DNA of 64,000 nucleotides from Acidobacteriota bacterium (GCA_040754075.1 JBFMDH010000005.1:186001-250000), one strand, 5' to 3'; shown: positions 44,423 to 54,872, numbered from the stretch's first letter. Notes: generated by a model not told the origin, from the sequence alone. Made by a program: numbers and translations.

Positions 44423-44790
44423 GAGATTGGCTCCTTGGGCAATTTTTGGGATAGACAAGCTATCAATAACTTTTCGGGGTTGCAAATTATCGCGCAGCGG
44501 TTTGAGATTTTTACTAATCACTCATCCGCCCAATCCGCTTTATCATTCTCCGAAATGCCAACGGGCTAAACATCAGTGGACATCCCAGCGGATGCGGCGG
44601 ATTGGACGGATGAGCCGCATAATCCGCCACATTCGTCTAATCCGAGAATAAATTTCCACTCCTCAATTGTCAGTGATGTACATTTCTAATGAGAGCCATG
44701 CGCTTATTTTGTAGCCCCTTGAAAACATTGAATCACTCAATAAAATCGGCTATAACTCATCGTTCACAACTTTTTATCGGAGGCTAGACC
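44423..44790. other. 368-bp gap holding a GCGGAT-type repeat
   Basis: Apart from the repeat at 44523-44660, this holds the divergent promoter regions of the beta-lactamase-like and FKBP genes. No further gene is seen. Confidence 0.55.
44523..44660. repeat. GCGGAT-type imperfect palindrome, copy 3
   Basis: It begins CATCCGCCCAATCCGC, then has GGACATCCCAGCGGATGCGG with GCGGATTGGACGGATGAG and complementary ATAATCCGCCACATTCGTCT steps. It shares CCCAGCGGATGCGGCGGATT with 33741-33875. Confidence 0.72.
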
Positions 44791-45324
44791 TTGCCACAGA
44801 GTCGCAAACGCAAACGTAAACATCGCAGCAGTTCGGCAAAAGCCAAATCAACTTTTTCGACCAACCGTCGCAATCAAATTATTGTCTTTGTCATCATCGC
44901 CGCATTCATTATCGCAGGGCTGTTCTATGTCTTTTCCAGCAATAAAACCGATACGCCCACTTCGACAACCACTCAACCCGTTGAAGGCGCGACTGTCACA
45001 TCTTCCGGTTTGCAATACATTGATTTAGTCGAAGGCGCAGGCGAAAGTCCCAAACCCGGTCAGCAAGTTACCGTCAATTACACCGGCACGCTCACCAATG
45101 GCACTCAGTTCGATAGCTCTGTAGGTAAACAACCCTATACTTTCCGAATCGGAACCGGCAGGGTCATCAAAGGTTGGGACGAAGGTATAATGACCATGAA
45201 AGTTGGCGGCAAACGCAAACTCATCGTTCCGCCCGCTCTCGGATATGGCACGAAAGGATTCTCGCCCGATATTCCCCCAAATGCCACGCTCATCTTTGAA
45301 GTTGAATTGCTTGGTGTGAAGTGA
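44791..45324 (+). CDS. Membrane-anchored FKBP-type peptidyl-prolyl isomerase
   Basis: 177 residues starting at TTG 44791, preceded by ATCGGAGGCT. A very basic N-terminus ([13 protein letters not shown]) leads to a single membrane helix ([19 protein letters not shown]). The FKBP domain covers residues 70-177 ([58 protein letters not shown]), with the usual binding-pocket residues. It helps fold exported proteins. Its stop overlaps the GTG start of the ABC permease gene by 4 bp. Confidence 0.94.
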   Translation: MPQSRKRKRKHRSSSAKAKSTFSTNRRNQIIVFVIIAAFIIAGLFYVFSSNKTDTPTSTTTQPVEGATVTSSGLQYIDLVEGAGESPKPGQQVTVNYTGTLTNGTQFDSSVGKQPYTFRIGTGRVIKGWDEGIMTMKVGGKRKLIVPPALGYGTKGFSPDIPPNATLIFEVELLGVK

Positions 45325-46772
45325 ATCACCTCCTTCTCATCATCAAAGCGTCACTGGCTTCGCAACTGCGTTGGGCGAAACAACACGTTTATGCCTGGTT
45401 GTTTCTCGCGCCCACGGTGCTGGGTTTGACTTACTTGAGTGTGTCGCGCCTTGCCGAAAGTCTTTCAACCGATGACTTCACGTTTTTACAGATAGAAATC
45501 CTTGGCGCGATTTTGTATCTGAGTCTCATCGCGATGGGCATGTCACGCGCCACCGCTGAACTCTATCATCTGCGCCGACCTGAATATTATTTTGAATCGC
45601 TGCCGGTTGCCGTCAATACGTATCTGCATGTCGCCTTGATGACTCGTTTCATGCGAAACCTTACATTGGTTTTCGTGCTTTTGCTTATCAAAAGATTGAT
45701 GCGCGAAACCATCGCAGCGCAAACGATATTATTGCTTATTCTGTTCGCGGTGTTGATTGCCATAGCACAAGTATTTGCCGCCTTGAACTGGGTTCATTGG
45801 GGACACCTTAAAGAGAAAAAGTTTTTATTGATTAGCGTGTCACTCACTATCATTTCAACCCTCGCCGCGTCGCGAATTTTTGCTTTTGCCATTAAACGTA
45901 ATGAAGTTGAGTTTGTCATTATCATTCGGGATGTCGTCATCAATCTTTTTTTAATCGTTGTTCTTTATCTGCTCACGCGCTTTACGCATCAGCGGTGGCG
46001 CAGGCTTGATATGGAATTTGCGCGACGATTGAAAGCCACCAAAAGTTTTCGCTACTTCTCTGCTCAGGCACTAAAGCAAAGGTTCAGCGCATCCGTCGCA
46101 TCGCAATTGGCGCGCGATTTTCAACTCACCTTCAGAGGTTTCACTTCGGCGGTTTATGTCGTTGCAGCCATTGCTTTGCTTTTACTCGCAGGACTTTTTG
46201 CGACACTTACGACCAACCTGTTATCACCTGTGCCGGCGCAACTCAGTTGGGGCGACGCCATGCAGCTACAGCAAAGCGCGGCGGTGAAAATCACCGGTTC
46301 GCTACTCACTACAATCTTTTCCATTTTGACGCCGCTTCTGGTTGCTTATGAAATCCCTCTGCTCTGGCTTGAACGCGCCACCGGCACGAGCGGGCTTGAA
46401 GTCTGGCAATCGAAACTCACCTACACCCGCATCATCAGTTTGCCCGCGCCGTTATTGGCGTTTTTGATTGGCGCAACGACCGGCACCTTGCCGCTGTTTT
46501 ATTCGCCGCTGCTATTTGTTGAATGTTTAATGTTGTGGTGGTCAATCAGTTCATTCATCGGCGCGCTGGCTTTCGAGATGCCGACGCGCACGGCGCTTTC
46601 GGTTATTTTAATGGTCGTCGTGGGCGCAGGAATTGGCATCGGCGCATCGCTGGCATTTTTGACCAATGCCTTGTTGCCTTTCGGTTTGATTATCTATGGT
46701 CAAGTGATGCATGGATTGACGCAACGCGGGCGGGCGCGCGCCAGATATTTTTTAATGTTCGGAGATGATTAA
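45321..46772 (+). CDS. ABC transporter membrane subunit
   Basis: 483 residues from GTG 45321, overlapping the FKBP stop. About ten to twelve hydrophobic segments are visible in two groups, separated by a basic cytosolic stretch ([20 protein letters not shown]). I recognise no precise family. Identification rests on its position directly before an ABC ATPase with coupled translation. The two probably form a homodimeric exporter of ABC-2 type; cargo unknown. Confidence 0.75.
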   Translation: MNHLLLIIKASLASQLRWAKQHVYAWLFLAPTVLGLTYLSVSRLAESLSTDDFTFLQIEILGAILYLSLIAMGMSRATAELYHLRRPEYYFESLPVAVNTYLHVALMTRFMRNLTLVFVLLLIKRLMRETIAAQTILLLILFAVLIAIAQVFAALNWVHWGHLKEKKFLLISVSLTIISTLAASRIFAFAIKRNEVEFVIIIRDVVINLFLIVVLYLLTRFTHQRWRRLDMEFARRLKATKSFRYFSAQALKQRFSASVASQLARDFQLTFRGFTSAVYVVAAIALLLLAGLFATLTTNLLSPVPAQLSWGDAMQLQQSAAVKITGSLLTTIFSILTPLLVAYEIPLLWLERATGTSGLEVWQSKLTYTRIISLPAPLLAFLIGATTGTLPLFYSPLLFVECLMLWWSISSFIGALAFEMPTRTALSVILMVVVGAGIGIGASLAFLTNALLPFGLIIYGQVMHGLTQRGRARARYFLMFGDD

Positions 46773-46774
46773 TT

Positions 46775-47482
46775 TTGCTCAAGGTTGAATCGGTAACCAA
46801 ACGCTATGGTCAGGTCGTCGCCGTCGATGATGTCAGTTTGCGCGTCGAAGCGGGCGAAATCTATTCGCTGGTCGGTGCCAACGGCGCGGGTAAATCGACC
46901 TTGATGCGAATGATTGTCGGCATCACCGAAGCCGACGCCGGACGGCTGCTCATCTGCAATGAAGACCTGTCGCATCGTTTGCCAACCACCAAACGTCATC
47001 TCGGCTACCTGCCCGAAGAATTGTTGTTTTACGACAATCTCACCGGCAAAGAATATCTTGAACTGGTTGCAGGATTAAAAGAAACCGACCCCGCGCAGAT
47101 TGAACGGGAGCTTGAGTATTTCGAGATTCTTCACGTCGCCGATAAACTGGCGGGCGGCTACTCGCTCGGTATGCGAAAAAAATTGGGCTTGTGCGCGGCG
47201 ATGCTCGGTTCGCCCGAAGTGTTAATTTTGGATGAACCGCTAAACGGACTTGATGTGGAAATGATGCGCAAATTGCGCCGTCGGATTCAACTGGAACGCG
47301 AAGCCGGCAAAGCGATTCTGGTATCGTCGCACGTGATGAGTTTCGTTGAGCGCGTCAGCACCCGCATCGGCGTGTTGCGCAAAGGCAAATTGGTCGCCGA
47401 AGGCACCGCCGCAGACCTGCGCCAATTGACCGGTTTAATCAATGAAGATTTTGAAGACATATTTTTTCAACTGGCTGAGTAA
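46775..47482 (+). CDS. ABC transporter ATP-binding subunit
   Basis: 235 residues from TTG 46775 after a CGGAGATG site. Walker A is GANGAGKSTLM, the Q-loop region LGYLPEELLFYD, the signature GGYSLGMRKKLGL, Walker B VLILDEPLNGLD and the H-loop SSHVMSF. The signature is a degenerate SLGMRKK as in CcmA/NatA-type exporters. It pairs with the permease encoded 2 bp upstream. Confidence 0.95.
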   Translation: MLKVESVTKRYGQVVAVDDVSLRVEAGEIYSLVGANGAGKSTLMRMIVGITEADAGRLLICNEDLSHRLPTTKRHLGYLPEELLFYDNLTGKEYLELVAGLKETDPAQIERELEYFEILHVADKLAGGYSLGMRKKLGLCAAMLGSPEVLILDEPLNGLDVEMMRKLRRRIQLEREAGKAILVSSHVMSFVERVSTRIGVLRKGKLVAEGTAADLRQLTGLINEDFEDIFFQLAE

Positions 47483-47630
47483 AAATCAGTCGTTGACCGT
47501 TAGGAAGTGAGAAAGGCTACGCCCTTCTTCACATTCGGGCTACCGATACCTGAGACAACCCGCAATGCAAAACCCACATCCGAAAGCGCACGCGTGATTA
47601 GATTGAGCAAGACTCCCGAAGGGGTGTGCT

Positions 47631-48365
47631 ATGAATGGCTCAATACAACTTGCAAATGAATCTGCCCGCAAAGTTTTTCTGTTGATGTTTTTTGCCGAAT
47701 GTTTACTGGTCTTCTTTTACTGGATTGATATTTTATCCGCCTCACCTTCGCCGGTTCTGCACGCCCTGGTTGACCTCGACGGCGAAGGCAATCTGCCCGC
47801 GTGGTTTTCTTCGTTTCAACTCGCGCTCATTTCGCTCAGTCTGTGGTCGTGGGTACTCAAACATCAAAAAGGCGAAAAACCAAGGCAATGGTTTTTAATG
47901 ATTCTCGCTTCTGCTTTTCTGCTCTGGTCTGCGGATGAAACCGCCATGCTTCACGAACGCGCGACCGCGCTCATCGGTTCGCGTTATGTGGATTGGCTGC
48001 CTGAGTATCTGCTCAATCACAAACTCTTCATCTTCGCCATCGCGGCGATTTTGTTTATTGCATTAAAAATATTGTGGAATGATTTAGCCGCCTTGTGGCG
48101 CTGGCATCGGCACGAAAGTGTGATTGCCTTGTTTGGCGTTGCCATCTGTTTTTTGGGCGGCGCGATTTTGGAAACCCTCGGCTACAAATATTTCGCGAAC
48201 GGCGTCAGTCCGTTTTTATATCAAACCGAAGTTTGCTTTGAAGAATTTTTTGAAATGCTCGGCGCAAGTTTCCTGCTCTATGCGAGCGTGTCGCTTGCTA
48301 CTCAAAAAGCCTCCCGACAAGCGACAGAAAAATCTCAGCGATTGATGCAATCGTTAAATTTTTAA
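47631..48365 (+). CDS. Multi-pass membrane protein of unknown function
   Basis: 244 residues with six likely membrane helices (FLLMFFAECLLVFFYWI, SSFQLALISLSLWSWVL, WFLMILASAFLLWSADE, FIFAIAAILFIALKIL, VIALFGVAICFLGGAIL, FEMLGASFLLYASVSL). Charged residues inside or beside helices are conspicuous: WSADETAMLHERA, AILETLGYKY and EVCFEEFFEMLG. These acid/His clusters could bind a metal or cofactor. I recognise no family. It is alone between the ABC genes and the M1 peptidase. Confidence 0.8.
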   Translation: MNGSIQLANESARKVFLLMFFAECLLVFFYWIDILSASPSPVLHALVDLDGEGNLPAWFSSFQLALISLSLWSWVLKHQKGEKPRQWFLMILASAFLLWSADETAMLHERATALIGSRYVDWLPEYLLNHKLFIFAIAAILFIALKILWNDLAALWRWHRHESVIALFGVAICFLGGAILETLGYKYFANGVSPFLYQTEVCFEEFFEMLGASFLLYASVSLATQKASRQATEKSQRLMQSLNF

Positions 48366-48439
48366 GGCAAACTATTCTCTTGAATGAATCGAACCTACAC
48401 CCGGCACCTGTACTGCCCTTAACTGATGGAGATGAACTC

Positions 48440-50329
48440 ATGAAAAAATATTTTCTTTCTGCGGTAATCCTGCTTTCGATTTTAATTTCACTCGGTTGCT
48501 CAACCGAGCAACCCTCAACCCAATCGCCGCAAACTTCGCAGAGTAAAACCATGGAACCAGTAAAAGACCCGCACAGCTTTGCCAGCCCCGAAGCGGTTGT
48601 CGTCAAACATCTCAACCTCGATATCAATGTCGATTTCGATAAAAAGCAGATCGCCGGTAAAGCGACGCTGCAAATCGAAAATAAAACCAATGCCAGAGAA
48701 TTGCGTTTGGACACCCGCGATTTGACCATTCAAAAAGTCACGCTCGATAAAAACGAAACCGAAACCAAATTCACGCTTGGGGATGAAATGAAATTCATGG
48801 GCAAGCCGCTCACGGTTGACATCACCCCCGACACCAAAGAAGTGAATGTCTATTACAACACTGCGCCGACGGCTGCCGCTTTGCAATGGCTCGACCCGGC
48901 GCAAACTGCCGGTGGCAAAAAACCGTTTCTGTTCACCCAATCGCAAGCCATTCTCGCGCGCACCTGGGTTCCCTGCCAGGATTCGCCCGGCGTTCGCATG
49001 ACTTATCACGCCAAAGTAAAAACCCGCCCGGATTTACTTGCGGTGATGAGCGCCAGTAACAGCGCCACCACTCACCCGGACGGCGTTTATGAATTCGATA
49101 TGCCGCAAGCGATTCCCTCTTATCTGCTCGCGCTTGCCGTCGGTGACCTCGCTTTTCGTTCGCTTGGTTCGCGCAGCGGCGTCTATGCGGAAACCTCTGT
49201 CGTAGACCGCGCCGCCAACGAATTCGTCGATTTGGAAAAGATGATTGCCGCCGCCGAATCCATCTATGGACCGTACCGCTGGGAGCGTTACGATTTGATT
49301 GTCCTGCCTCCGAGTTTTCCGTTTGGCGGTATGGAAAATCCGCGACTGACATTTGCGACACCGACGATTTTAGCGGGCGACCGGTCGCTGGTCTCATTGG
49401 TCGCCCACGAACTGGCGCATTCGTGGTCGGGCAATCTGGTTACCAATGCGACGTGGAATGATTTCTGGTTGAACGAAGGCTTCACCAATTATTTTGAAAA
49501 TCGCATTATGGAAAAAATGAACGGCAGAAATTATTCCGAAATGCTCGCGCAACTTGAACTGCAAAATCTCAACGATGAACTCGAAGGCTTGAAAGATAAA
49601 CCCGAAGACACCCGCCTTAAACTGGATTTAAAAGGACGCGACCCCGACGAAGGCACGACCAATATCGCTTATGACAAAGGCTTCATGTTTTTGCGAATGA
49701 TTGAAGAAACCGTCGGGCGCGAAAAGTTTGATGCCTTTCTGAAAAAGTATTTCGACACCCACGCTTTTCAAAGCATGACCACCGAAAAATTCGTCGCCTA
49801 TCTGCGCGATAATTTGATTCAAGGCGATAAGGCGCTCGAAGACAAATTGAAAATTGACCAGTGGATTTATCAACCGGGACTGCCGGATAACTGTCCGAAA
49901 ATTCACGCTGCCGAATTCGATAAGGTCGGAGCCGAGTTGAAAGCCTGGACAGGCGGTAAGCCTGCTAAGGATTTGCAAACCGCAGGGTGGACGACGCAAC
50001 ACTGGTTGCACTTCTTGAAAAACCTTCCCGCTTCGATGACCAAATCGCAGATGATGGATTTGGATGCGGCGTTTAAATTTACGCAAAGCGGCAATGCGGA
50101 AATTTTAAGCGCGTGGTTATTGCGGGCTATTCAGAATAAATACGAAGCGGCATATCCGGCGCTTGAACATTTCCTGACCAGCCAGGGGCGTCGCAAATTC
50201 CTGCGCCCGCTTTATGCGGAACTTGCAAAAACCCCTGAGGGCAAAGCCCGCGCTCAACAAATTTATAAGAAAGCGCGTCCGTCTTATCACGCGGTTTCTT
50301 ACGCCACGATTGATGAAATATTGAAATAG
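48440..50329 (+). CDS. M1 family aminopeptidase lipoprotein (LTA4-hydrolase-like)
   Basis: 629 residues from ATG 48440, with GGAGATG upstream; the longer frame from 48380 lacks a site. A lipoprotein signal ends in ISLGC. The exopeptidase motif FGGMENP and the zinc site VAHELAHSWSGNL plus WLNEGFTNYFE (HExxH-18-E) are intact. The C-terminal helical part resembles the leukotriene-A4-hydrolase C-terminal domain. It should trim N-terminal residues from peptides at the outer side of the membrane. Confidence 0.95.
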   Translation: MKKYFLSAVILLSILISLGCSTEQPSTQSPQTSQSKTMEPVKDPHSFASPEAVVVKHLNLDINVDFDKKQIAGKATLQIENKTNARELRLDTRDLTIQKVTLDKNETETKFTLGDEMKFMGKPLTVDITPDTKEVNVYYNTAPTAAALQWLDPAQTAGGKKPFLFTQSQAILARTWVPCQDSPGVRMTYHAKVKTRPDLLAVMSASNSATTHPDGVYEFDMPQAIPSYLLALAVGDLAFRSLGSRSGVYAETSVVDRAANEFVDLEKMIAAAESIYGPYRWERYDLIVLPPSFPFGGMENPRLTFATPTILAGDRSLVSLVAHELAHSWSGNLVTNATWNDFWLNEGFTNYFENRIMEKMNGRNYSEMLAQLELQNLNDELEGLKDKPEDTRLKLDLKGRDPDEGTTNIAYDKGFMFLRMIEETVGREKFDAFLKKYFDTHAFQSMTTEKFVAYLRDNLIQGDKALEDKLKIDQWIYQPGLPDNCPKIHAAEFDKVGAELKAWTGGKPAKDLQTAGWTTQHWLHFLKNLPASMTKSQMMDLDAAFKFTQSGNAEILSAWLLRAIQNKYEAAYPALEHFLTSQGRRKFLRPLYAELAKTPEGKARAQQIYKKARPSYHAVSYATIDEILK

Positions 50330-50344
50330 ACAAAAGGCATATCA

Positions 50345-50397
50345 AACAACTAAAGCGCAAAATGAAATTTCATTGATTCATTTTGCGCTTTGGTTGT
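50345..50397. terminator. Strong bidirectional hairpin
   Basis: AAAGCGCAAAATGAA (50352-50366) pairs perfectly with TTCATTTTGCGCTTT (50377-50391), extended by AACAAC and GTTGTT outside one mismatch. It lies between the convergent M1 peptidase and TMEM175 genes. Confidence 0.8.
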
Positions 50398-50451
50398 TCC
50401 CAGAATTATTCCTTCATTCGATCAAGCGCCTTCGGGGCTTTCAAAGGGTTT

Positions 50452-51090
50452 TCACCGATAAATCGGTCTTTTCGGCGGCAACAGATATAACACCGTCAAT
50501 CCAACGCAAAGGATTAATCCGGTTGTCGTAAACCAGAGCGAAATTACCACGGCGATCAGATAAAGCAAAATTGAGAGCAGGTATTGTCCGGTAAGCAACT
50601 TCACAAATCGCGGAGCCAGTTTATGGTCAAGCAGACGATAGTTGCGGCTGCCATAAAACCAGAACAGAAACCAGGAAAACGCCGGAAGCAATAAACCAAT
50701 CGCATACAAGGTGACGGCGCTATGTCGCTCCTGCGGGTTGTTCATATATTCGGCAAGTACCGCCGTAGGAAATGGCAGAAACGAAATGCACATCAGAAAA
50801 AAGACATTCAACAGATTAAAGAGGTGATCGGTCTTTTTGAAAAATTTGAAAAGATAATGATGATTCGCCCAGTAAATTCCGATGGTAATAAAACTCACCA
50901 CATAAGCGAAGTACGATGTCCACAACCCCATTAAAGCTTGCGCCAGCGTCTTGCCATCGCTTGTGCCGCCCAGGTGCGGAATTTTGATTTCCAGAATCAA
51001 CAAAGTAATGGCGATGGCAAAAACCCCGTCGCTGAATGCTTCAACACGTTGCGTGGTCAATTCAGAATTGTATTCACTCGCTTTTCCCAT
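50452..51090 (-). CDS. TMEM175 family potassium channel-like protein
   Basis: 212 residues. The N-terminal TTQRVEAFSDGVFAIAITLL carries the RxxxFSD motif of the first helix, which lines the pore in TMEM175 channels. Five more hydrophobic segments follow, matching the six-helix bacterial form that assembles as a tetramer. It probably conducts K+ across the cytoplasmic membrane. The C-terminus ends PPKRPIYR. Confidence 0.92.
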   Translation of the reverse strand: MGKASEYNSELTTQRVEAFSDGVFAIAITLLILEIKIPHLGGTSDGKTLAQALMGLWTSYFAYVVSFITIGIYWANHHYLFKFFKKTDHLFNLLNVFFLMCISFLPFPTAVLAEYMNNPQERHSAVTLYAIGLLLPAFSWFLFWFYGSRNYRLLDHKLAPRFVKLLTGQYLLSILLYLIAVVISLWFTTTGLILCVGLTVLYLLPPKRPIYR

Positions 51091-51139
51091 AGGTTGATTT
51101 GTGTAATTGAAAGAGAAGAATGTGTAGAAGTTGAATCAT

Positions 51140-51898
51140 TTATTTGCCGGTCAATCGCCGCACGACTTCGGTAAACAGTTCCGTCCCCAGGCGTTTGGAT
51201 GCGTCTTCATTGTGTGCGTCAGCCCATTCGAGCGCGAGAATCATCGGCACCCATCGGTAAGCCATCGCCGAAAGTTCGGAATCAAGCGTGTAAACTACGG
51301 TTGAAACTTTTTCTGCGAGTTCAACGCCTTCGATATTATTTTTCGGCATAGCGCAATTTTCGGCGGGCGAAGTGACCAGGTATTCGCGACACGAAAGCGG
51401 ACGCTGCGGGTGAATCGAACAGGATTCTTCTTCAAGAAACGGACAGGCAATTCCGAGTTTGAAATATTCCAATCCGAATTTGCGGCGGTCTTCGAGTGAC
51501 ATCCCGGTTGGTTGTCGTAAAGTTGCTAACATTCCGGCGCTTTCCAGTCGTTCACGCGCATCATCAAAACGTTTGCGAATTTCCGCTTGGCGCGATTCCG
51601 GCAACGATTCGACCACCTCACGCAGATGAAAGGTTTCCATCTCGGCAATCGGCACCAGTTGACGACAACACGCGCCGCATCCGGCTTTGCAGGAAATGGT
51701 TCGCCCTTCGGCTTCAACTTTTCTCACCGCGGCATCGACAATGGTGTTGGTGAGTTGTTGAAAAATCGGCAGCATGCGTCGCGGGCGAATGGGTTCGGCG
51801 GGAACGGTGACTTCGAGTTCGATTTCCGAACCGGAGATGGTGAATTTACCTTTGCCCGTCACCCATCGGGAAATTTCTTCGGGGTTTTCATCAGCCAT
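51140..51898 (-). CDS. YkgJ family cysteine-cluster protein
   Basis: 252 residues; AAGGAGGATTT precedes the ATG. The cluster is CKAGCGACCRQLVPI, then CPFLEEESCSIHPQRPLSCREYL, the arrangement of eight cysteines usual in YkgJ/FliB-like proteins, which probably bind a metal or Fe-S cluster. The 60 residues before it and 70 after have no known domain. Biochemical role unknown. Confidence 0.88.
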   Translation of the reverse strand: MADENPEEISRWVTGKGKFTISGSEIELEVTVPAEPIRPRRMLPIFQQLTNTIVDAAVRKVEAEGRTISCKAGCGACCRQLVPIAEMETFHLREVVESLPESRQAEIRKRFDDARERLESAGMLATLRQPTGMSLEDRRKFGLEYFKLGIACPFLEEESCSIHPQRPLSCREYLVTSPAENCAMPKNNIEGVELAEKVSTVVYTLDSELSAMAYRWVPMILALEWADAHNEDASKRLGTELFTEVVRRLTGK

Positions 51899-51947
51899 AA
51901 ATCCTCCTTGCAGGCTTTGAAATCTATGCCGTGTTTATAAACACAAT

Positions 51948-51980
51948 ACGAAACAAACGGAAATAACCGAACCAACGGAA
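51948..51980. repeat. GGAA-rich intergenic repeat, copy 2
   Basis: ACGAAACAAACGGAAATAAC followed by CGAACCAACGGAA matches the complement of 22735-22767 with one difference. It lies between the YkgJ and M48 genes. Confidence 0.85.
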
Positions 51981-52058
51981 CTCATTATTCCGTCTGCTCG
52001 CCAGTCAGGTTTTGCGACTGTTGGTCGGGCAAAGCAACGCTACATACAATGATGCAAC

Positions 52059-53468
52059 CTATCTTGCCAGTCGAATGCTTTGAATGATTTGTTGAAATGC
52101 CGGTTTATATTTTTCTATTTCATCCTGCGGGCAGATGGTGACGAAATAAAATAACCGACCATCGGATGTCGCTGTTGTGTAAATCACATCGATTTCCATC
52201 ACTCCCGTGACCGGTGATTGTCCTGCCAGCACTGTCGCATAGCCTTGCCGGTCGCCGAAGTTTATCGCTTCGGGTTGGCGGGCAAGTTGAAAATCGGGAT
52301 TGGCGCTGATTTGCGCTCTCACGAAGGCTTCCGTAGCCGATTCCAGATCGTGTTGTTCAACCGGCATCGCACCGATGAAAATTCCGTGGGTTGCGTAAAC
52401 CGTGCCTTCCATCTCGCCATATGCGCCCTGCGGAGCGAATATCAAATTGACTTCATCCGATGTCGCGCCTTCCCAATTGGCGGGCACTTCGAGCGCGAAT
52501 GAATCATCCTTCGCTTGATAGCTTTTAAATTCCGAAGACGGCGGTTCGGGACGATTGCCCATGTAGGTCGGAACTTTACCAACGCGACGCGGTTCTTCCG
52601 AAGTCATCGCCGAACGGTTGCCCGTGAGCCTTGCTTTAATTTGTTCAAACTCCGGCGTGGTGCGTACAGGATTGGCGCTCACCGGCAATGACGAATAAAT
52701 ATCGGCGATGGCTTTGACGCGATTGCCCGGGTCCGGGTGGTCGCTCATGATTTCCGGCACACGCTTGCCGCCGCTCAGTTTTTCAAGAGTTTGAAAAAAG
52801 TTTGCCAGATCGCGCGGGTCATATCCGGCTTCAGCCATAATGCGCGCCCCTTCAATGTCGGCTTGGGTTTCCGCTGTGCGCCCGAATTTCAAAAACAGGG
52901 CGTTTGCGCCCGCGCCGCCAATCGCTTGAATGACCTGTCCGAGGTCTGTGTCGCTGCCGCCCGCAAGTCCGCCGAGAACGCTCAGTCCGGCTTGCGCGAT
53001 ATAAGCTTTGGTTGCCTGATTGGTGCCGTGACGCAGTGCGACGTGAGAAATTTCATGCGCCATCACGCCTGCGAGTTCCCCTTCGTTTTTCGCCGCAGCA
53101 ATCGCCCCCGCGTTGACGTACATAAATCCGCCGGGCAAGGCAAAGGCGTTTACATCGCGAACGGCTGTGACTTTGAATTGATACGGAAATTTGAAGCCGG
53201 GGGCTTTCGCGGCGAGCTTTTCTCCGACTCTGATGATGAAATTCTGAATTTGCTGATCGCGCAAAATAGGCGTTTGTTTTTCGATTTCCGCAGCCGATTG
53301 CTTGCCCATTTCGACATCCTGTTCGGGACTGAAGAGATTAAAGCCGGGTTTAAAATGGGTGTCGCTTTTCTTGCTGCCCATGCGTGTGCCGCTGCCGCCA
53401 CCGCAAGCCAGTTGCGCAACCATCATCGCCAGTACAATCAAAATGACAGGCAATTTTTTCTTGAGCAT
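52059..53468 (-). CDS. M48 family metalloprotease lipoprotein
   Basis: 469 residues. The N-terminal lipoprotein signal ends in MVAQLACGG. The M48 site is VMAHEISHVALRHG (HExxH), with the third ligand Glu in AETQADIEGARIM, as in BepA/LoiP-type periplasmic proteases. FNLFSPEQDVEMGKQSAAEI is the family's conserved start. The C-terminal 170 residues form an extra domain (SFALEVPANWEGATSDEVNLI) without a name I can give. It probably controls quality of outer-membrane or periplasmic proteins. Confidence 0.93.
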   Translation of the reverse strand: MLKKKLPVILIVLAMMVAQLACGGGSGTRMGSKKSDTHFKPGFNLFSPEQDVEMGKQSAAEIEKQTPILRDQQIQNFIIRVGEKLAAKAPGFKFPYQFKVTAVRDVNAFALPGGFMYVNAGAIAAAKNEGELAGVMAHEISHVALRHGTNQATKAYIAQAGLSVLGGLAGGSDTDLGQVIQAIGGAGANALFLKFGRTAETQADIEGARIMAEAGYDPRDLANFFQTLEKLSGGKRVPEIMSDHPDPGNRVKAIADIYSSLPVSANPVRTTPEFEQIKARLTGNRSAMTSEEPRRVGKVPTYMGNRPEPPSSEFKSYQAKDDSFALEVPANWEGATSDEVNLIFAPQGAYGEMEGTVYATHGIFIGAMPVEQHDLESATEAFVRAQISANPDFQLARQPEAINFGDRQGYATVLAGQSPVTGVMEIDVIYTTATSDGRLFYFVTICPQDEIEKYKPAFQQIIQSIRLAR

Positions 53469-53660
53469 CGTTTGTGTGAACTCCTCTTGTGAATCTCATT
53501 AGGGGATCAGGATACTGCAAAGCTCTGGCAAAATCTTAACCATTCAAATGACAACTCACAACCTGCGTAAAATAATTTCCCGACACTGTAACCGCCGATA
53601 TTTTTCGTGCGTTTACCGGTTGGGGCGTTGATAATATGATTTGCAGCCTGACGAAATGCC

Positions 53661-54377
53661 TTGTGCGGCTGCAACCGCGCCCAGATTTTGGGAAAGCAAG
53701 TCTACGAAGGCTTGCTTTCCGATTCATACACAGGCGACCGATGTAGCGCATGGAAATTTGCCGGAGAGTTTAGCGACACGATTATCGAAACCCGTTCTCG
53801 CATCAAAGAGGAAGTAAGCGATGATGCCCTCGTTCAAGCGGTGCTTGGCGGCGATGAATCCGCCTTTGAGCAACTATTCGAGCGGCACAAAACCAGAGTT
53901 GCGCGTGTCGCGGGAAATTTTTTCAACCGTCCTGAAAAGATTGAAGAAATCGCTCAGGAGGCTTTCACCAAAGCTTATTTCGCATTGAAAAATTACGCGC
54001 CACAACCGGATGCGTCGTTTGCCGCCTGGCTCTCACGAATCACCATGAACTGTTGTTACGATGAATTGCGACGCGCGCAGCGACGCCCGCACGACGGAGC
54101 AAAATCGCTCGGTGATGACGAAGTGCATGAGTTGAGCGCGTTGTTGAGTAACACCAAAAAGCGGGACGCCGAAGCCCATTTGATTACCCGCGATTTAGCC
54201 GACAAGTTGCTTGCGCAATTGAGTCCCGAAGACCGCTGGGCGCTCACGCTTTTGGAAGTTGAAGAGATGTCGGTCAAAGAGATTTCCGAACTGACGAACT
54301 GGTCGATTGCCAAAGTAAAAGTGCGAATGCACAGAGCGCGGCTCAGTTTGCGGCAATTGCTTAAAGATTTTATGTAA
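53661..54377 (+). CDS. ECF-type RNA polymerase sigma factor
   Basis: Up to 238 residues; the true start is uncertain. The only in-frame candidates are TTG codons at 53661 and near 53715 or a rare ATT near 53781, which follows GGAGAG. Region 2 is AFEQLFERHKTRVARVAGNFF to WLSRITMNCCYDELRRAQRR, and region 4 is LSPEDRWALTLLEVEEMSVKEI with WSIAKVKVRMHRARLSLR. It directs RNA polymerase to a small regulon. The next two genes encode single-pass membrane proteins and are probably its regulators or targets. Confidence 0.88.
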   Translation: MCGCNRAQILGKQVYEGLLSDSYTGDRCSAWKFAGEFSDTIIETRSRIKEEVSDDALVQAVLGGDESAFEQLFERHKTRVARVAGNFFNRPEKIEEIAQEAFTKAYFALKNYAPQPDASFAAWLSRITMNCCYDELRRAQRRPHDGAKSLGDDEVHELSALLSNTKKRDAEAHLITRDLADKLLAQLSPEDRWALTLLEVEEMSVKEISELTNWSIAKVKVRMHRARLSLRQLLKDFM

Positions 54378-54416
54378 AGCTCTCAAGGCTTGGACAATTT
54401 TCAAAGAGAATTTTTT

Positions 54417-54872
54417 ATGGCGAATGAAATAGAACGAAATGAAATTTTAGACGAAGCCGGTCGAACGATTTGTCGTTCGGCTCGCGCGACGGATGATGAA
54501 CTTGCGCAGGCGATGGCTTCGCCATTCCTGTTTGCAAAAATTCGCGCCCGTATCGCGCAAGGCAATCCAACCACGGCGCGTCCCACATCAATCTTTTTAA
54601 TTTGGCGGCAAGCTATCCCGGCGCTCCTGCTGGTCGCCATGATAGCGACCGTGAGTTTTTTGGTGGCTCCGAAAAAAGCTGCGCCGGTGGTTGCAAATCC
54701 ACCGGATATTTTGCAACCGGCGAGCGACCCGAAATTTCAACTCATCAATAATCCGACCGGCGCGCCGATAACCGCCTGTTCAATCGCTTCAAAAGAAGAG
54801 TGCGCGGTTTCCACCAGAGACGTGGTGGCGATTTTGATGAACACCAGTGAAGGACAGAACCGTAATGAATGA
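54417..54872 (+). CDS. Single-pass membrane protein, possible anti-sigma factor
   Basis: 151 residues from ATG 54417. A cytosolic N-terminal part of about 60 residues (NEILDEAGRTICRSARATDD) is followed by one membrane helix (AIPALLLVAMIATVSFLVA) and a polar outer domain with two cysteines (ACSIASKEECAVS). Its place 39 bp after an ECF sigma gene suggests anti-sigma function, but no ZAS zinc motif is seen. Its 3' end overlaps the next gene. Confidence 0.7.
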   Translation: MANEIERNEILDEAGRTICRSARATDDELAQAMASPFLFAKIRARIAQGNPTTARPTSIFLIWRQAIPALLLVAMIATVSFLVAPKKAAPVVANPPDILQPASDPKFQLINNPTGAPITACSIASKEECAVSTRDVVAILMNTSEGQNRNE